Shown here in pieces: positions 12,081-25,400 of a stretch of 64,000 nucleotides of DNA. The stretch lies in NCBI RefSeq assembly GCF_021018805.1, contig NC_086247.1:144824378-144888377 (forward strand), read 5' to 3'. The notes under the pieces were generated by a model. It was not told where the DNA came from, did not search any database, and worked only from the letters and a program-made list of their open reading frames with translations. The position numbers and the translations under genes are program-made. Source of the stretch: Prinia subflava. Taxonomy: Eukaryota > Chordata > Aves > Passeriformes > Cisticolidae. The stretch's first letter is position 1. Every line of letters starts with the position of its first letter.

Positions 12081-12860
12081 CCTTTTACCTGGAGAAAAGA
12101 ATTAACAGGAAAGGGCCCTTCTCCAGAAGTGGGGTGTTTTGGTAAGAGTGTGTGAGGATGGCTGCCCTGAACCTGGGGGCAATTTATTCTCTCGGTAGAA
12201 CACGATTTACAGGTTGACACCTTGGGAAGGAGGCACAAATGTGACCCTGGATGAAAGGGCAGGTGGGGGGTTTGTGGCTGGAAAAGGCTTAGTTAGAAGG
12301 TCCAGGGGATTCACGTATCATCTGTCTTGAAAATGGGCACTTGCATGACCTTCTACTGCTGATAGCTCGTGGAGGGATGTATCTGAGGGAAAGTAATGAG
12401 CTCTTGAAAGTGGGACTAGGAATTATTTGAGAGCTTTGGGAGAGTTTTTGAAGATAAGAGAAGTTTTTGGGAGTGCTCTCAAGGGCAGACTTGTCAGCAG
12501 TGTTCAGACCTGTGTGCTAACATTGCCTTCATTTTAAGCTTTAAGTCTTTCTCCTATGGGCTGAAGGCCACTTCAGCAGCTGCTGCTCCTGCCTGACACT
12601 GTGCACAACTGTTAGGGAATGCTGGGACTACAAGCCAAGGGACTTGATTTACATGAATTGTTTGTTTTCTGGACTATCTATGGCCAAAGAAGGGTTTTTT
12701 CCCCATCCCCAAGTTTTCCTGGACTTCACATATCCATTCTGACACGCAAGAGAAGATCGAGTCGGATTTATCACGTTTGATCTTGTTCTGATTTGGGGAT
12801 GATGTTTGCCATTGTCTGACAAAAGTTGTTTGCGGGATTTAGAGGTTATTGACCATTGTA
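12080..12860. other. GC- and CpG-richer block of unknown origin
   Basis: This interval is visibly richer in G+C than its surroundings. It contains a CpG-bearing patch at 12750-12780 (GATCGAGTCGGATTTATCAC). TGTTAGGGAATGCTGGGACT at about 12610 looks like the kind of TG start an LTR can have, but I found no matching CA end, no flanking duplication and no internal retroviral sequence. It could be a solo LTR, another transposon or a regulatory block. No gene is supported. Confidence 0.25.
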
Positions 12861-14000
12861 ATAATCTGCAAATACTTAAAAATTTCTAGCATTACCTAGT
12901 CCTCAGGAAAATGTTAAATCCCTTTGTTATGTTTAAAAGATATTGTCCATAAATTTGAACCCTCCAGATTAAGAGAAACTGTATGACTTCATGTTGGCTG
13001 AAGCCAAAAGATATCTCTAGATTTAATCTAGCCATAGATTTTTCAAGTAGTACCTGTAAATTTCTGCAGCTTACTTTTCTTAATTGTAAATCTGAATTAT
13101 GAACAGTAAAAGGCTTTTTATGAAAAAAAAATCAGCTATAATGTATAAGTTAATTCAGAGGATAGACAGTACCATCACCATAGTATAATTATGATCATTT
13201 GTCTCTGTACTGCTTCTGCTGCTTTTAAATATATTTTTTCCTGGTTGCATCTGTGCAACAAAATCAGGATGACAGCAGCCATAAAATGATTTCGGTTGAA
13301 AGATCCATCTAGTGGGTTATTTAGACTGTCCCCCAGAATTGTGATGGGGTTGGCTGGCAGGAGATCATATAGCAAATATTTGATAGTCTGTTGAAAAAAA
13401 AAAGAAAAAAAAAAAAAGAAGAAAATAAAAAGACAAAAAAAGATAGATGAGAAAAAAAATGTATATGCCAAAATCCAGAGGGTGCCTCTTGGCAAAGTTT
13501 TATAGACATTTTAGATCAGTAACAAGAAAAGGTAGGTAGCTACACCCCATTACTCCTTCCTAAACAGCCAGGTAATTACTTTTGGCATTTTGACAAGTGT
13601 TTGCTGGAGTGAAGGTCAAAGCTGTCAGCAGAGAAGATCTATGCTAATCTGCTCAGCTGGAGAAGTCTCAGGTAGCTAATGTTTTGTAATTAGAAGTTGT
13701 GGAAACCAGTTTGCAGTGTAGTTTTGCACCGAGCATAAGTGAACTAATAATACAGAGTCATTTCATTTATCATAGTTCACAAAAAATTAGCTAAATGGGT
13801 GCTCAGGAGTAAACATCCAGTGTGAAATTGGAGAAATATGTCAAATCTGTGGTACAGAGTAAACGTATATTTTTATGCATATATATGTATGTGTGGTATT
13901 ACATATATACATCATACATGTTTATTATGTATGTGTCTATTTGGCTATACATGTACACAGAGATAATGATAATACTTTTAATTAACATTAAAATATTAAT
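12861..14000. other. AT-rich intron with A-rich and TA-rich patches
   Basis: Apart from the A-rich tract at 13394-13459 and TATATG-like alternating sequence at about 13867-13950, nothing is recognised. The latter runs up to the (GGAAA)n array. Confidence 0.4.
13394..13459 (+). repeat. A-rich low-complexity tract
   Basis: Long A runs broken by single G, T or C (AAAAAGAAAAAAAAAAAAAG and similar). The - strand open frames here are poly-Phe artefacts. Confidence 0.85.
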
Positions 14001-14239
14001 AAAAAGGAAAGGAAAGGAAAGGAAAAGGAAAGGAAAGGAAAGGAAAGGAAAGGAAAGGAAAGGAAAGGAAAGGAAAGGAAAGGAAAGGAAAGGAAAGGAA
14101 AGGAAAGGAAAGGAAAGGAAAGGAAAGGAAAGGAAAGGAAAGGAAAGGAAAGGAAAGGAAAGGAAAGGAAAGGAAAGGAAAGGAAAGGAAAGGAAAGGAA
14201 AGGAAAGGAAAGGAAAGGAAAGGAAAGGAAAGGAAAGGA
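14001..14239 (+). repeat. (GGAAA)n pentanucleotide microsatellite, about 46 units
   Basis: From 14006 there are three GGAAA units, one GGAAAA (14021-14026) and then 42 uninterrupted GGAAA units to 14236, ending GGAT. This is the same repeat as (AAAGG)n. It is preceded by five A. The + strand is pure purine, so it has triplex/H-DNA potential, and every unit holds the ETS-factor core GGAA. Lys/Gly/Glu-Arg and Leu-Ser-Phe-Pro open frames across it are artefacts of the period-5 repeat. Such purity means it is young or actively slipping, and length is likely polymorphic. Confidence 0.98.
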
Positions 14240-15479
14240 TGCACTTTTGTACTTAATAAAGATGCTGGAAATAAAAAAAAATACTGGAAATTTCAAATAC
14301 AAAAATTCAGTGCGTGCAAAATATTCCCATTTTTCTTGTGGGCATTTTCACTTCATCCATCACTACTATGTGAATGGATTCATTTAATCAAGAGGGCTTT
14401 AAAACTGCTGCAGTATTTTAGCAAGATATGAGAGAATAAGAAAGGAAAAAACCCCAAACAAATAATTGTATTCATGCAATTACAAAAACAATGAAGATTT
14501 TTATATGTGTCATTTGTTTAATAATGTTGAATGTCTTCTTTTGTTATATTCATGTCTTTATCAGACCAAACTAAAAATTATTGTTCTTGCTTATCGTGGT
14601 GTTCTTTGTGCTACTGAAAGTGTCTGTATGTACACATATTTCTATATAAGACAGAAACAGGGAATGTTTCAGAGGAGTTCAAGGTGTTCAGCTGTGCTCC
14701 TAAGCTCCAGACAGCCCCTCAGGTGTGCAGTGATTTCACACACAATTAAGTGTTCGTTCCCTCTGATTTTGCTTCATGAACTAAAATACCCAATAGAGGT
14801 ATTTGGTGACCGTGAAATTCTTACTCTGTGTGGGGAAAGAGTGCAGACCATCAAAAAGTAATGGTTTGGGACTGATTGGTGTGTACTGTGGAAATGGAGG
14901 TCAGGATTTGATGGCCAAATCTCAGACCTAAACCTAATGAGAGAAGGTTGCAATATCTCAGTGGTTGCAGTTGGAGCTGGAGTAGAACTCCATTGGTAGT
15001 ATTGGTTTTTTGTGTGCTAAAAGTTTTTAACCTTGATCAGCTCTGCCACACAAACTGTTGAACTGTTTCCAGTCAAGAGCCATGGGGCTGCAGCACCAAG
15101 GAAAATATTTCTCTGACAATTTTTGACTTTATATATAATCCAGAGCACAAAGAGATAAAGCTTTAAATCTAGGTCTAAAGAAGAGTAGGTTAATCTGAAA
15201 CATGGACTTTAATTGAGAAAAAGGTTATTTTTTTTCTTCTGGATTCCATGACTGAGTTTTTATGGTTAAGCCTTTTTTCAACTGTTATATCATTGCAGGG
15301 AACCCATGACACAACTGATTTTGGAAAGAGATCAGAAAATGCTTCCCTTTTTTCCCTCCCCATCCTTCCTTCTCTGAATGGATTTTGTGTTTTATATTAT
15401 TCTTTCTGACATTTCTTTCCTTGGCATTTTTCCTCTTCATGGGAATCGCCACGTATTCATTCTCTTCATTCATTTAACA
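14240..15479. other. AT-rich intron, nothing recognised
   Basis: No exon or known element. The 131-codon + frame at 14466-14861 has no recognisable domain and no splice context, so I do not call it a gene. Confidence 0.4.
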
Positions 15480-15660
15480 ACTTGAGTGCATATCCTGCAC
15501 CCATGTGCAGCAATATGTATAGCTGTGAAACTCACATTAACATTAATGGGAAATGTGCGGCTAAAATCAACCACACTGGGTGTAGTTACTACCCTTGGCT
15601 GTAAAATTGATTTGCACATTCAAACAGGAATTATTTCCCCTTGAGATCTGGGAAGTCAGA
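15480..15660. promoter_or_regulatory. Candidate conserved noncoding block
   Basis: A compact stretch of higher complexity than the flanks, with CACATTAACATTAATGGGAA, AACCACA (RUNX-like) and repeated TTGCACATT/GATTTGCACA words. Called only on texture and motif clustering; no conservation data are available to me. Confidence 0.15.
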
Positions 15661-18600
15661 GAGGTTATTACTTTATTTTAGATTAAATTAAGAGTATTTT
15701 AACATAATTTTTAAAATGTGTTTCAAATTGAGAAATCCACCTGCTATAGAACCTATTATTTTATGTTGCAATTTAATATTTTCAAAGTTAGGTCACATTT
15801 GAGGCAAGTAAGCTGTTTTCACTTGGCAGCTCCCAATACTCTGCTTTCTTTAAGGTTTAGTACAATATGCTAATGACTATTATCTGTTGGTAGGTTAATA
15901 TCTCTTTATGTTGAAGGATCAGATGCCCCTTTCGGTTTTCTGATGTAAACATGGGTGGATCCAAACATTTGCAATGTTTTCCTCAGTCCTCTTGCAATTC
16001 TGCTTTTTTGAACGGTCCCTTTTCCTCTCATTCTATTCAAGGCTCTTTTCCCTACTGGCAGCAGAGCTCTCATAGAATAACTGAAATATCTGAAATCAGC
16101 AGTGGGGACAAAAAATGTGCTGGAAGCTAGGAGATGTGGTAAGGCTAGAAAAGCAGATATGGGCAGATGTTAGATGTTTGCCTAAAGTGACAGTATGGTC
16201 AAGGAAGGTGATTCTCTCCTCTGGTTATTAAAGTGGTAATGAGGCAGTGTTTGGATATTTATTACATATTTTTCTACATATTGCCTCTGCTTCTCTGATG
16301 CTCTTTGCCAGTGCATATAAGTGCAACTGTCTCTCACTTTATATAATTTTCTTGCTGTGTTAGATGTAGGTAAGGAGCACCAGAGAGTTTAAGAGCTCTA
16401 ATTCAGTTAAACTGTTAAAGTGATATCCATTATATACTGATATCTGTTATGCAGCAAACAACCATAAATGTTACAGTTGGCAGATATTTATGTGTAGAGG
16501 CGTATGTACCAAAATGAATTATAAGTTGCCCTTAAGAGTTTTAAACAAACTTAGTGGAATATTGCCATACAGTTAAATAAATCCTTGCTTTAGACAGAAG
16601 GCAGTGAGCGTCTAAGAATCCTCATTCCAAAAGATGTTTACATCTCAGATTTCTTCACTGAGAGAAAGCAGAAATGGAGGCTGTCTCGACAGAGTGGTCA
16701 GGAACACAGCAGACAGTCCACAGCATGTTTTCACTGTCACATGGACACCTTCAAGTTCAAGTTCTGACACCCCTAGGGACAGGTTTCAATGTGGCTTTTA
16801 GTGTGTATCTAGTAATGGCTCTTGGGTTATCACTGGTGCCACTGATGAGCATCCTCCATGCCCCTAGTCCCTATTCTGGATAAACACTTGCAATTCACAC
16901 ATGTTCATTAAGGCATTGCTATTGGTTTAATGAGCAGTGGTATCATAAGAGGTAAAACTGAGTTTGGGGTAGATCCCTGCAGGAATATGAAATATTCCTG
17001 AAATATGAAATACTATGAAATATTGCTGGTCAAGCCCTACCCTTGCCCAGGCACTTATGTGGGAGAGATAACACTGTCTTTGTTGATGCTTACACGTGCT
17101 GAGGTTAAATAGTACATTATACCCTTCATATTTGAAGATACTCTGCATTATTTTGACACCTTTATCACATTAGAGAGAGAATTCCTAAAAGTCAGTGTAC
17201 ATGTTTTTTGAAAAAGGTGCAGCCAGTTGTATTTGAATTCCATACTCCCTTCTGAGCACTGCTGGAGATGTGATATATGGCTAAAGGAACCAGATACAGC
17301 CATTCATGTAGAAACCAACTCCAGGGCAAAATCCCTTTTTAGAGATTTTAAATGTACTGTGTCTTTCTCTGTGTTGAGACACACAATTCTTTCTTGAATT
17401 CCTTTTTTCACGTCTGAAATTTCAGTTATAGGAGTAATTTCCGTTCTTCACCCTTCTGTTCAGGAACTGCTGTACCTGATGGAAAAGCACTTGAGTGCAT
17501 CTTCTATTTGTGGAGAACTTAAAGAGTTCTTGAACATGTTCCAAAATGCACAGATGGGTTCTGCCCTTGTGCCAGGGGAGGTGGAAGTCACAGGTCTCCA
17601 GCAGTGTGCCAGGGAGCCCAAACTACCACGGTGACTTTGGCAGAATCACTTTTTAGAGGCTGGTATTTATCCTGACAAATCAAAATGTTTATGATTTGTA
17701 GTGAAATGGTTATTTTGAATTCTGAAAGATGTCCAGATTAATGAAATATTGTCATACAGAACCTCTAACACTAAATGTGGTAGGACACAGAGGAAGGTTG
17801 TGCCCCCTTAAATTATCTTCCATCTTTTATTTCCAAAGTCATTAAACTTTCAAAATGCTTTTTATCTGTGGAGCTGGCAATTATTTTTCCTCCAGAAGAT
17901 TTCTGGAAAGATTATAAGAACAAAATTTCCCTTCAATGTTTTAGATTTCTGATGAATCCTGAGTGATGATTACCAAATTTAGACATGACACTTATTTTGA
18001 TTGTTAGCTAAATTCTTCTGACAGGATTTTGTATATAGAAATCAGAGAGTTTCTTTAAATGTATATGTCATAAACCTGTCAAATTTTTGTAAGTATTCTT
18101 GGCTAGTTCATCTTTTATCCTACCCCTGGCATATTTCTTTTGAAAATATTACAAGTAAAAATATGACATTCTAATTTCCTTTTTCATTAATATTATTATT
18201 TTAGTTTATGAACATTCTTTGCTCCTTTCCAAAATCTGCTCCATTCTTAAGTTTTTAAGGCATAATTTCCCACATTTTAATAGAAGATATTTCTTTTTAT
18301 CTGTAATTAAATCCATAACTTTTTATTCTCAGAAGGTTATTATGGATTGTGACTTGACTGTTACAAAAATGACTTAAAGAGGCTCCTAATATCAATTTAG
18401 TGTAAGGATTTAATTTATTATTCATTAATTTTGTATTCATTGTAATAGCAGTAATCATTATGAACTCATTGGGTAGGTATGAGGATGTCAGGCACACACA
18501 CTGTATTTCCATAGAAATTCAGTTCATTAGTCAACTTTAGCAAAACACAAAATATCATTCATGTATTATTGCTGTCACTTGTTTCTCTTTATAATTTTAT

Positions 18601-19139
18601 ACACGTTATTTTAAATAAATATCTTCATATATGTAAGTGGTACTGAAATTTAAAAGTTTCAATACATGCATAAACTCCCTTGTCTGTCCTTATGTCTATA
18701 TAAACTTTGGTGGCTTAATGCAAGATAGCTTCACTCAACTTATGACAGTATACAGGCTAATTTCACATTTTATTTTAAAGAAAACACTTCCAAATATTGT
18801 CAGTTTGCATTTGCAGAAGGTGTTGATTTTTTCATTCATACACTTCAGCTTTTTAAAAAAAGCTTTCAGTTTAGCAATGCAGAATTCCAATTTTTATTTC
18901 AAATTACTTCAGACTCATCAGAACATATGTAATTTCCTATTTTAAAATGGGAGTGAGTATTTTCTCTTCATTGCCATTGTATATTTTGAAGTATTCAGAA
19001 TAGAATTGTAATTTTTTTCCCATAAATACCTCAGGTGCATAGTTCTTAACTGTCCCATATTTTTGAGAGTGCCGGTCCTTTGACTGGTAAACTATTCTGC
19101 TCATGTTAAAAATGAGTTGACTGAATGCACTGGAAAAAA
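15661..19139. other. AT-rich intron, nothing recognised
   Basis: No exon or named repeat seen. A short internal repetition GAAATATTCCTGAAATATGA lies at about 16988-17020. ORFs of 60-100 codons here look random. Confidence 0.4.
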
Positions 19140-19440
19140 ACAAGTGTGTTTAGCATCGTGCCAGCTAATTACAGTGGCTACCTTGCAGCTCAGTGTTGAA
19201 TTGGACTTGTCCTTCTGAGCACGGACCCAATCAGTCATGGTCAGTGTTGTGTCAGCTAACTCAATTCTTTGTAATCAAATTTAAATGTGAGAGTGGATTT
19301 CGCCTCCTCTAACTCAGGTGTCTTTCGTTTTAGCTGCTTTAAGTGTAAGCCAGTCAACCTTGGCTCCTGTTACAATCAGTGCAGTGTAATAAGTGCTTCC
19401 AGGGGGTAATACATTTCATCCCACGAGAGGTGCCTGCCTC
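19140..19440. promoter_or_regulatory. Candidate conserved noncoding block
   Basis: Complex sequence with AGCTAATTACAG (homeodomain-type TAATTA at about 19165) and CAATCAGT, and few simple runs. It stands out from the AT-rich flanks. Inference from texture only. Confidence 0.15.
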
Positions 19441-22400
19441 ATCTGGAGCTCCTCTGCCTCATCTATCTCATGCATGTCTATCACACTTATGATTGGTGTC
19501 TAAGACAGGTCAAGTATTTATCATCCCCCTGAGGATCCTGGTATTCTCCACCAAATACAACACGAGCCTGGCTTAGATTTTGCTCTAAACAACATCTCCC
19601 AGTCAAAGCAAATCCCTCAGATCTCTTTCAAGCACCCTTAGAGCACATTTCGGAATTAATATGGCCATGGAAATCTTTTGCCAAGGGAAGGGCAGCATTT
19701 TTGGAGCAAGGCATTTCCAGCTTCTCTGGTGCAAAGAGGACGGGTTATACCTCACTAAACCCAGCGTGGGCTGGGAGCAGTTTGGGCACTGAGCAATACT
19801 TTGACTGCCAGAAGCTCTTCCAGAAAATTGGTGTTTTCTCACGGCCCTCAGCCACCTCTGGCCACCCCATATTGGTATCTCAGGTGCCTGGGTCACCTCA
19901 AAGGGCATGGACTGCTGTGTTTAGTACACGGAATAAATAAATGGGGGAAAAGGGCAAAGGGAAATATTTTGTTGCCGGTGGCTTTTAGAAGTAATTTTCA
20001 AATGGTTTATTCTACTTCAGTGCACATCTAGCTTCTGCTAAGAGCAAGCTCCATTCTCTTTTAAAAAATTAAGCAGTGCACTCAATAATCCTCTTACAGA
20101 AATGGCTGTAGCAGTTTCAGTTTTGCAGCAGTGGCTGCCTTTGACTCCTCTCCAAGCAGGCTGCCATTTTCTGGAAAGTGAAGTTTGTGATGGAAGTAAT
20201 GTCACCAGTTTGCACATCAGTACTTGGGAACAGCAGGTCTTTTTGATAAATGTTTTCTGGTAGGTTTGAACCAATATTTAAATTCATTTCTTTTAAAGGG
20301 TACCTTGGTTTTGATATAAACTGTCACTTATTCTTACCTTTCTCCCCCAACCTATTTTGCTTCCACCTCTGCAGAGGAATAATGCTTTGCATTATTGTGG
20401 CCTGGAGCATCTCTGAGTGTTCTTCTAGGAGCATCTGATTCTCCAAAATTATCTAATCTAGATAAATAATGCTGTTTGCTGTACAAGCTGCATATGTACA
20501 AACAAATCTCTCTCTAAATTGCTGACAAGAACAGCAGAACACAACAGCAAAACTTGAAATCCAAAATACGTACATTCTAAAATCCTGCTATCAACTTGCT
20601 CCTGATTCTTGGCAAAGGCTCTTGTGATTTTAAAAGATAAATAACCCTTATTTTGTTATTTCTTGACAATATGTATAACAAGAAAGGCAAGGAGACCCCT
20701 TCAGGGGTTAGCTAGGCTATAATTTGAGTCTCTGCTTGTCATCATGCCATAGCATTTCCATCGTGTTTGTTTGTCCTTTTAGGAGAAACTTTGGTTTGTC
20801 TATGCCTTTCCTGGATATTGAAGAAAGGTTGGGCACAGAGCAGGCTGCCAAGGAAAACTGTTCTTTCCTCATTGCAAACCTGTTGGAGGAGTGTGTCCAG
20901 CTCAGCCTGTGTTAGGGACATGTTTGGGGGTTAGCAGACCTCCTGTGAAACCTTCTGATTTGTGCTTTGTTGAAACAAAAAACCAACAAACCCCACAAAA
21001 CACAACAGCAGTAAATTTGGAGAGTGAGGGAAAGTGATGTTCTACTTGAAGAGAAGAAATATTTCAGTGAATGTAATTCTATCAGCTGTTAAACTCAGAC
21101 CATTAACCGAATTGAGTATGCAATGTCTTTTTATTTGTGCCACTTCCTAAAATATCCACTGTGTTATTAAACAATTTTTTCATTATTTTAAGAATAATTT
21201 CACTTTTAGTTGTGTTGTGGATAAAAATTTCAAGGAATGCTGTTTTGAACATATCGTAATTAGCAGCTTTAAATGTCATTGCCTTTAAAAAATAAGGAAA
21301 AAGCCATATGCTACTAAATCACAGATGTGATATTTGTCACTTTTACTCAATGTGGTTTTCAATTTTTCAGTATTTTCATGTGATTTTTCTCAGCTTTAAT
21401 AGAGACAATATTACATGCACTGTTGGTTGAACTGTGACTGAATCATCTCCCTATTACAGGCAAATGGAGTCTGAAAGTCACCAGCTGAAAAATTTATACA
21501 TTCTTTGAAAAGTACACAGTATGACTCTTATGGCACTGGGAGTTAAAACTTATACAACTTATAAAGCTTTATTAACATGTGAAAGATTTATTTTTAATTT
21601 CTCTTTTACATACAGTAAGGTAAATCATTATAGTAGATAAATGAAATTACATTTTTTATGCATGTGATATGCAATTGCACAGTGCTGTGGAAGAGAAAAC
21701 CCCTCTAGAAAATTGTCTTGTGTATGTTTCTTTTTCACAGCATATATGGATAATAATGGAAATTTTCTCTCATTAACAAAAAAATCTCTTTTCGTTAAGG
21801 ATATTTACTGATATATTCCTTCATTATATATTAACTGATATATTAGCTTCGTTGGGAGCTTATGCAACCCAGTGATATGTCAGCATGTCTCTGCAGACAC
21901 TTAGGTTTAGATGTCAATTTGAGAACTGAATTCCACCTATACCTTCCTCTGAATTTGATGTCCTGGCACTTTAATGTTTTTCAGTTATGCTTACTGAGTG
22001 TAGGTCTTCCTTGGCTTTTCTGCACAAACTGTGAGACACCTTTCAGATTGCAAGTCAGTCTTAAACAAGGCTTAGGGAATGAAAATAATTATCTAAATAA
22101 GAGCTCATTTACAGCTTTCTGTCAATAATTAAAGCATTGATAGGTGCTTGATGTTAGTGATAATTTCATAAAGGGATATCCTTGAATTTTAGGAAAGTAA
22201 AAGAAGCAAAAAGCTTTCTTCAGGTGGTTCATTTTTTCCCCTGTTGTTTTCCAGTAACAATTGTTTGTACTTTTATTAAGTATCTGTACCACATTTCCAA
22301 CAAAGATAAAATAAGTGGATAAGTAGTTGATTTGACTCTAGTAAAATAACAGTTTTCTTCTTACCATAGTATTTGAAACTTTTACATCACTTATTACTAT

Positions 22401-25400
22401 TAATTTTATAATGTTATCACTTCAACAGAAGTTAGAGCTAAACAAATTCCTGTTTTCAACTTAATTTAGTATATTCACAATTCAGAATCCTATTAATATA
22501 GACTGAAGTTTGTGATGTAGATTGAAACTTGTTAAAAACATTTTTTCACATTTAGGTTTAAAAAAACCCTGAATTTAATTCTGTCAATATTAAGTCTGTC
22601 AAAGAAACATTCTAAATTGCTGATTTAGATACTGGAAAATGCAGAAATCTGTTTAAATTTTTTAATATATATTAAATGAAGTAACAGAAACAGTGTATGG
22701 AATCAATAAAAACCACAGGCATGTGTCAGTTATTTTATACTATATGTTATTTTATACTATTTTTGAAATTTTGGTATCAAGATGTCATTTCATTGTTCAG
22801 ATATTTCTATTATTTCACTATTTCAACATCCTACATTTATTTTGAAATTCTTCTCAATTGCATTTCTTATTTCAGACTCTAAAGTGATGGATGTAGTTCA
22901 TCTCTCTGTGCTACAATACACATAAGATGGAGTAATAAGCACATGCAATTGGCTAGATTATCTCTGGTAGAAACACACCATTGCTGTGCAGAAAACATCT
23001 CCATCCAATGTTTTGATCTTCCCTTCCCTCTTCTGGTTTGTGTGAAATCAGAAGGACATTATATGGATCAAATCAATCACATTTTACTTACATGTGAGAC
23101 ATCATTAAAGTCAGGGCTAAGGTGGCCTTTTTTTTTCTGCCATGCTTAGTGGTACCCTAATCTGATTTCCATCAAAACCACTGGACTTTAACTTGAATTG
23201 TTTGCTGAATATATCTAGTCTTATACACAAACCTTTGCTCTACAACTACTTGATATCCTTCCTGGTGTGTTTATTCCCTCTGGCCTGTACTACAAACCAC
23301 GATGCAAATCTATACAATCAGTTCTTCCTGATTCATTTCTGTGGATGAAGTCTCAGTCTGTTATCAGAAATTCACTTGGTCAGGAGGAATATCTGAATTC
23401 ACCGTTTCCCTTAGCAAGTTCGAACCTTTAATCACAATGCTGGTAAAGCCCTGGGAGGAGATTTTCAGCCTTTCCTCCAGGAGCTGCTAGGCTCTGCATG
23501 GAATAATTGAACATTCACTGACCTGGAGTGCAGAGCAGCAAAGGGAACACTGCACTGTAGCAGTTGGATGAGTCATCTCCAAGTCCTTCCTTTTGTTGTA
23601 TATTTAATGTAAATTAGTGAACTATTCATTGAAAAAAGAATTAAAACTGAATTCTTCTCTTTGCTGGTTAAAGAGAGTAGCTACAACATCCACTTGTGAG
23701 CCCAGTCCCTGCTGATTGACCCCAAGAATTTTCCACTTTTGGAGGATCATTTTGATCTACCTGACAGCAGTGTAGTTTCTTCTGCTGTTTCATAATCTGT
23801 GCTAGCACAAATGCATCTTTAGAGGTCTTGACTCTGTGCTTCAGAGGGGGTCCACTTACTTGTTTGTTTTTCAGTTGCAAGGAAGGTCAACAAGTAATGA
23901 ATAAATGTCAAGAAAGATCATTTATGAGAAGTGGATGCTCTGCATAATAAACATTAGCACATGTTTAACAAAAAATTTCCTCCAGTAGAAGTCATTCCCA
24001 TATTAATTTAATCCTGCTGTCTAAGATAATACAATCTCTTTGAAACAGTCTTGATTCTTAGTGCACAGGGACCTTTTCTGGATCAGAGGCCAAATTTCCA
24101 TTACCTGATGAGCTAATCTGACGTGACAGCCTCATATGCAGATGGGGAATCTCTTGTCAATAGTTTTCTTCAGAGACAAAGAGAAACAAATGTCTATATT
24201 CATTCTCTCACTTCATGCATGAGTAACATTACCTTTCTATCTTCCTTTCACTCTATTCAGGTAGTCATTGAGAATTTAAATATAAGCTTTTGTGTTCCTG
24301 AGCTAGCTTATGAATGCAAAGCTGTTTACAGAAGACTGGCATCCTTGACTGTTTGTTTAAGTACAGTATGTATTTTGACATGTAAATTTACATGAGGCAT
24401 ATTAAATCAGTCACAATGATATGCTAATTGGATTCCTGTATGAACTGCATAAAAACAGCATTTGAAAAAAAAAATTATGAAGGGAACTTATTACCAGCTG
24501 AGACACTTCCTAATCAGTTTTATGCATCATCAAAATGCACAAGGATAAAAGTGATAGATTTCCAGGACTTTTGTAACCAATTAAAAAAAATGAACTAAAG
24601 AAAAAACTGTCTTTTTCTGAGCAGTCTGAAAGTTAGAAAACAGCAACTGAAATCCATAAATTAGAATGCCAAAAATCTTTCAAATGCCTCTGCAGGTTTT
24701 GGATGTTGTTCACTGACATAATTTGTGTTCTGATAAGGTTATAGGTTGATCTTGTCTCCAAAAGAGCACTGACATTTCGACTTCAGCTCTGTCTGCCCTA
24801 GGGATTTGCTCAAGCATATTGAATATAGTTTTTTAAAATATATGTTTTTATAAGCAGTTCTTTTTCGGGTGCCAGTGGTTCACTTCCAAGAAAAGCAAGC
24901 CATGCCAGTGTAAACCAGCATTCACATATCCACATGTATCAGCCTACAGTACTCTCCCATTCCTCTTCTGTTTATCTACCTGAATTTCCCTTGTAATTAC
25001 AGTTTTAAAGCTGATAATCTTTATCAAATTTTTTTTTTTAAAAAAATGTGCCTCTGGATCTATTCTTTCATGATCACGTCAGACTTGTTCTAATTTCTCT
25101 CTTGTGGATCACTATACCTACCTAATTTCTGGCATAACACAACATAAGCATAAATTTAGCACACTTGGATTCCCAGACTGATTCAACTACTCATTTCTAG
25201 CCTTGACTAAAAATAATCTTAGTTTGTAATATTTTACTCAGATTTGACTGCACAAGAAACAGACAATTACAGACATAGGTAAGGCCACAGGCTCTCTAAA
25301 TTAAGGATTTACTTCGGAAGGAAAAGGAAGCCTTTTACCTGAATTTAGTCCATGAGTGGGGAAGCAGTGAAAATTATGCAAAACTTTTAAATAATGAGCT

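Noticed and set aside
13822..14302. Large open frames on both strands across the pentanucleotide array
   Set aside because: They translate the period-5 repeat into KERKG or LSFPF patterns; the array gives open frames by design.
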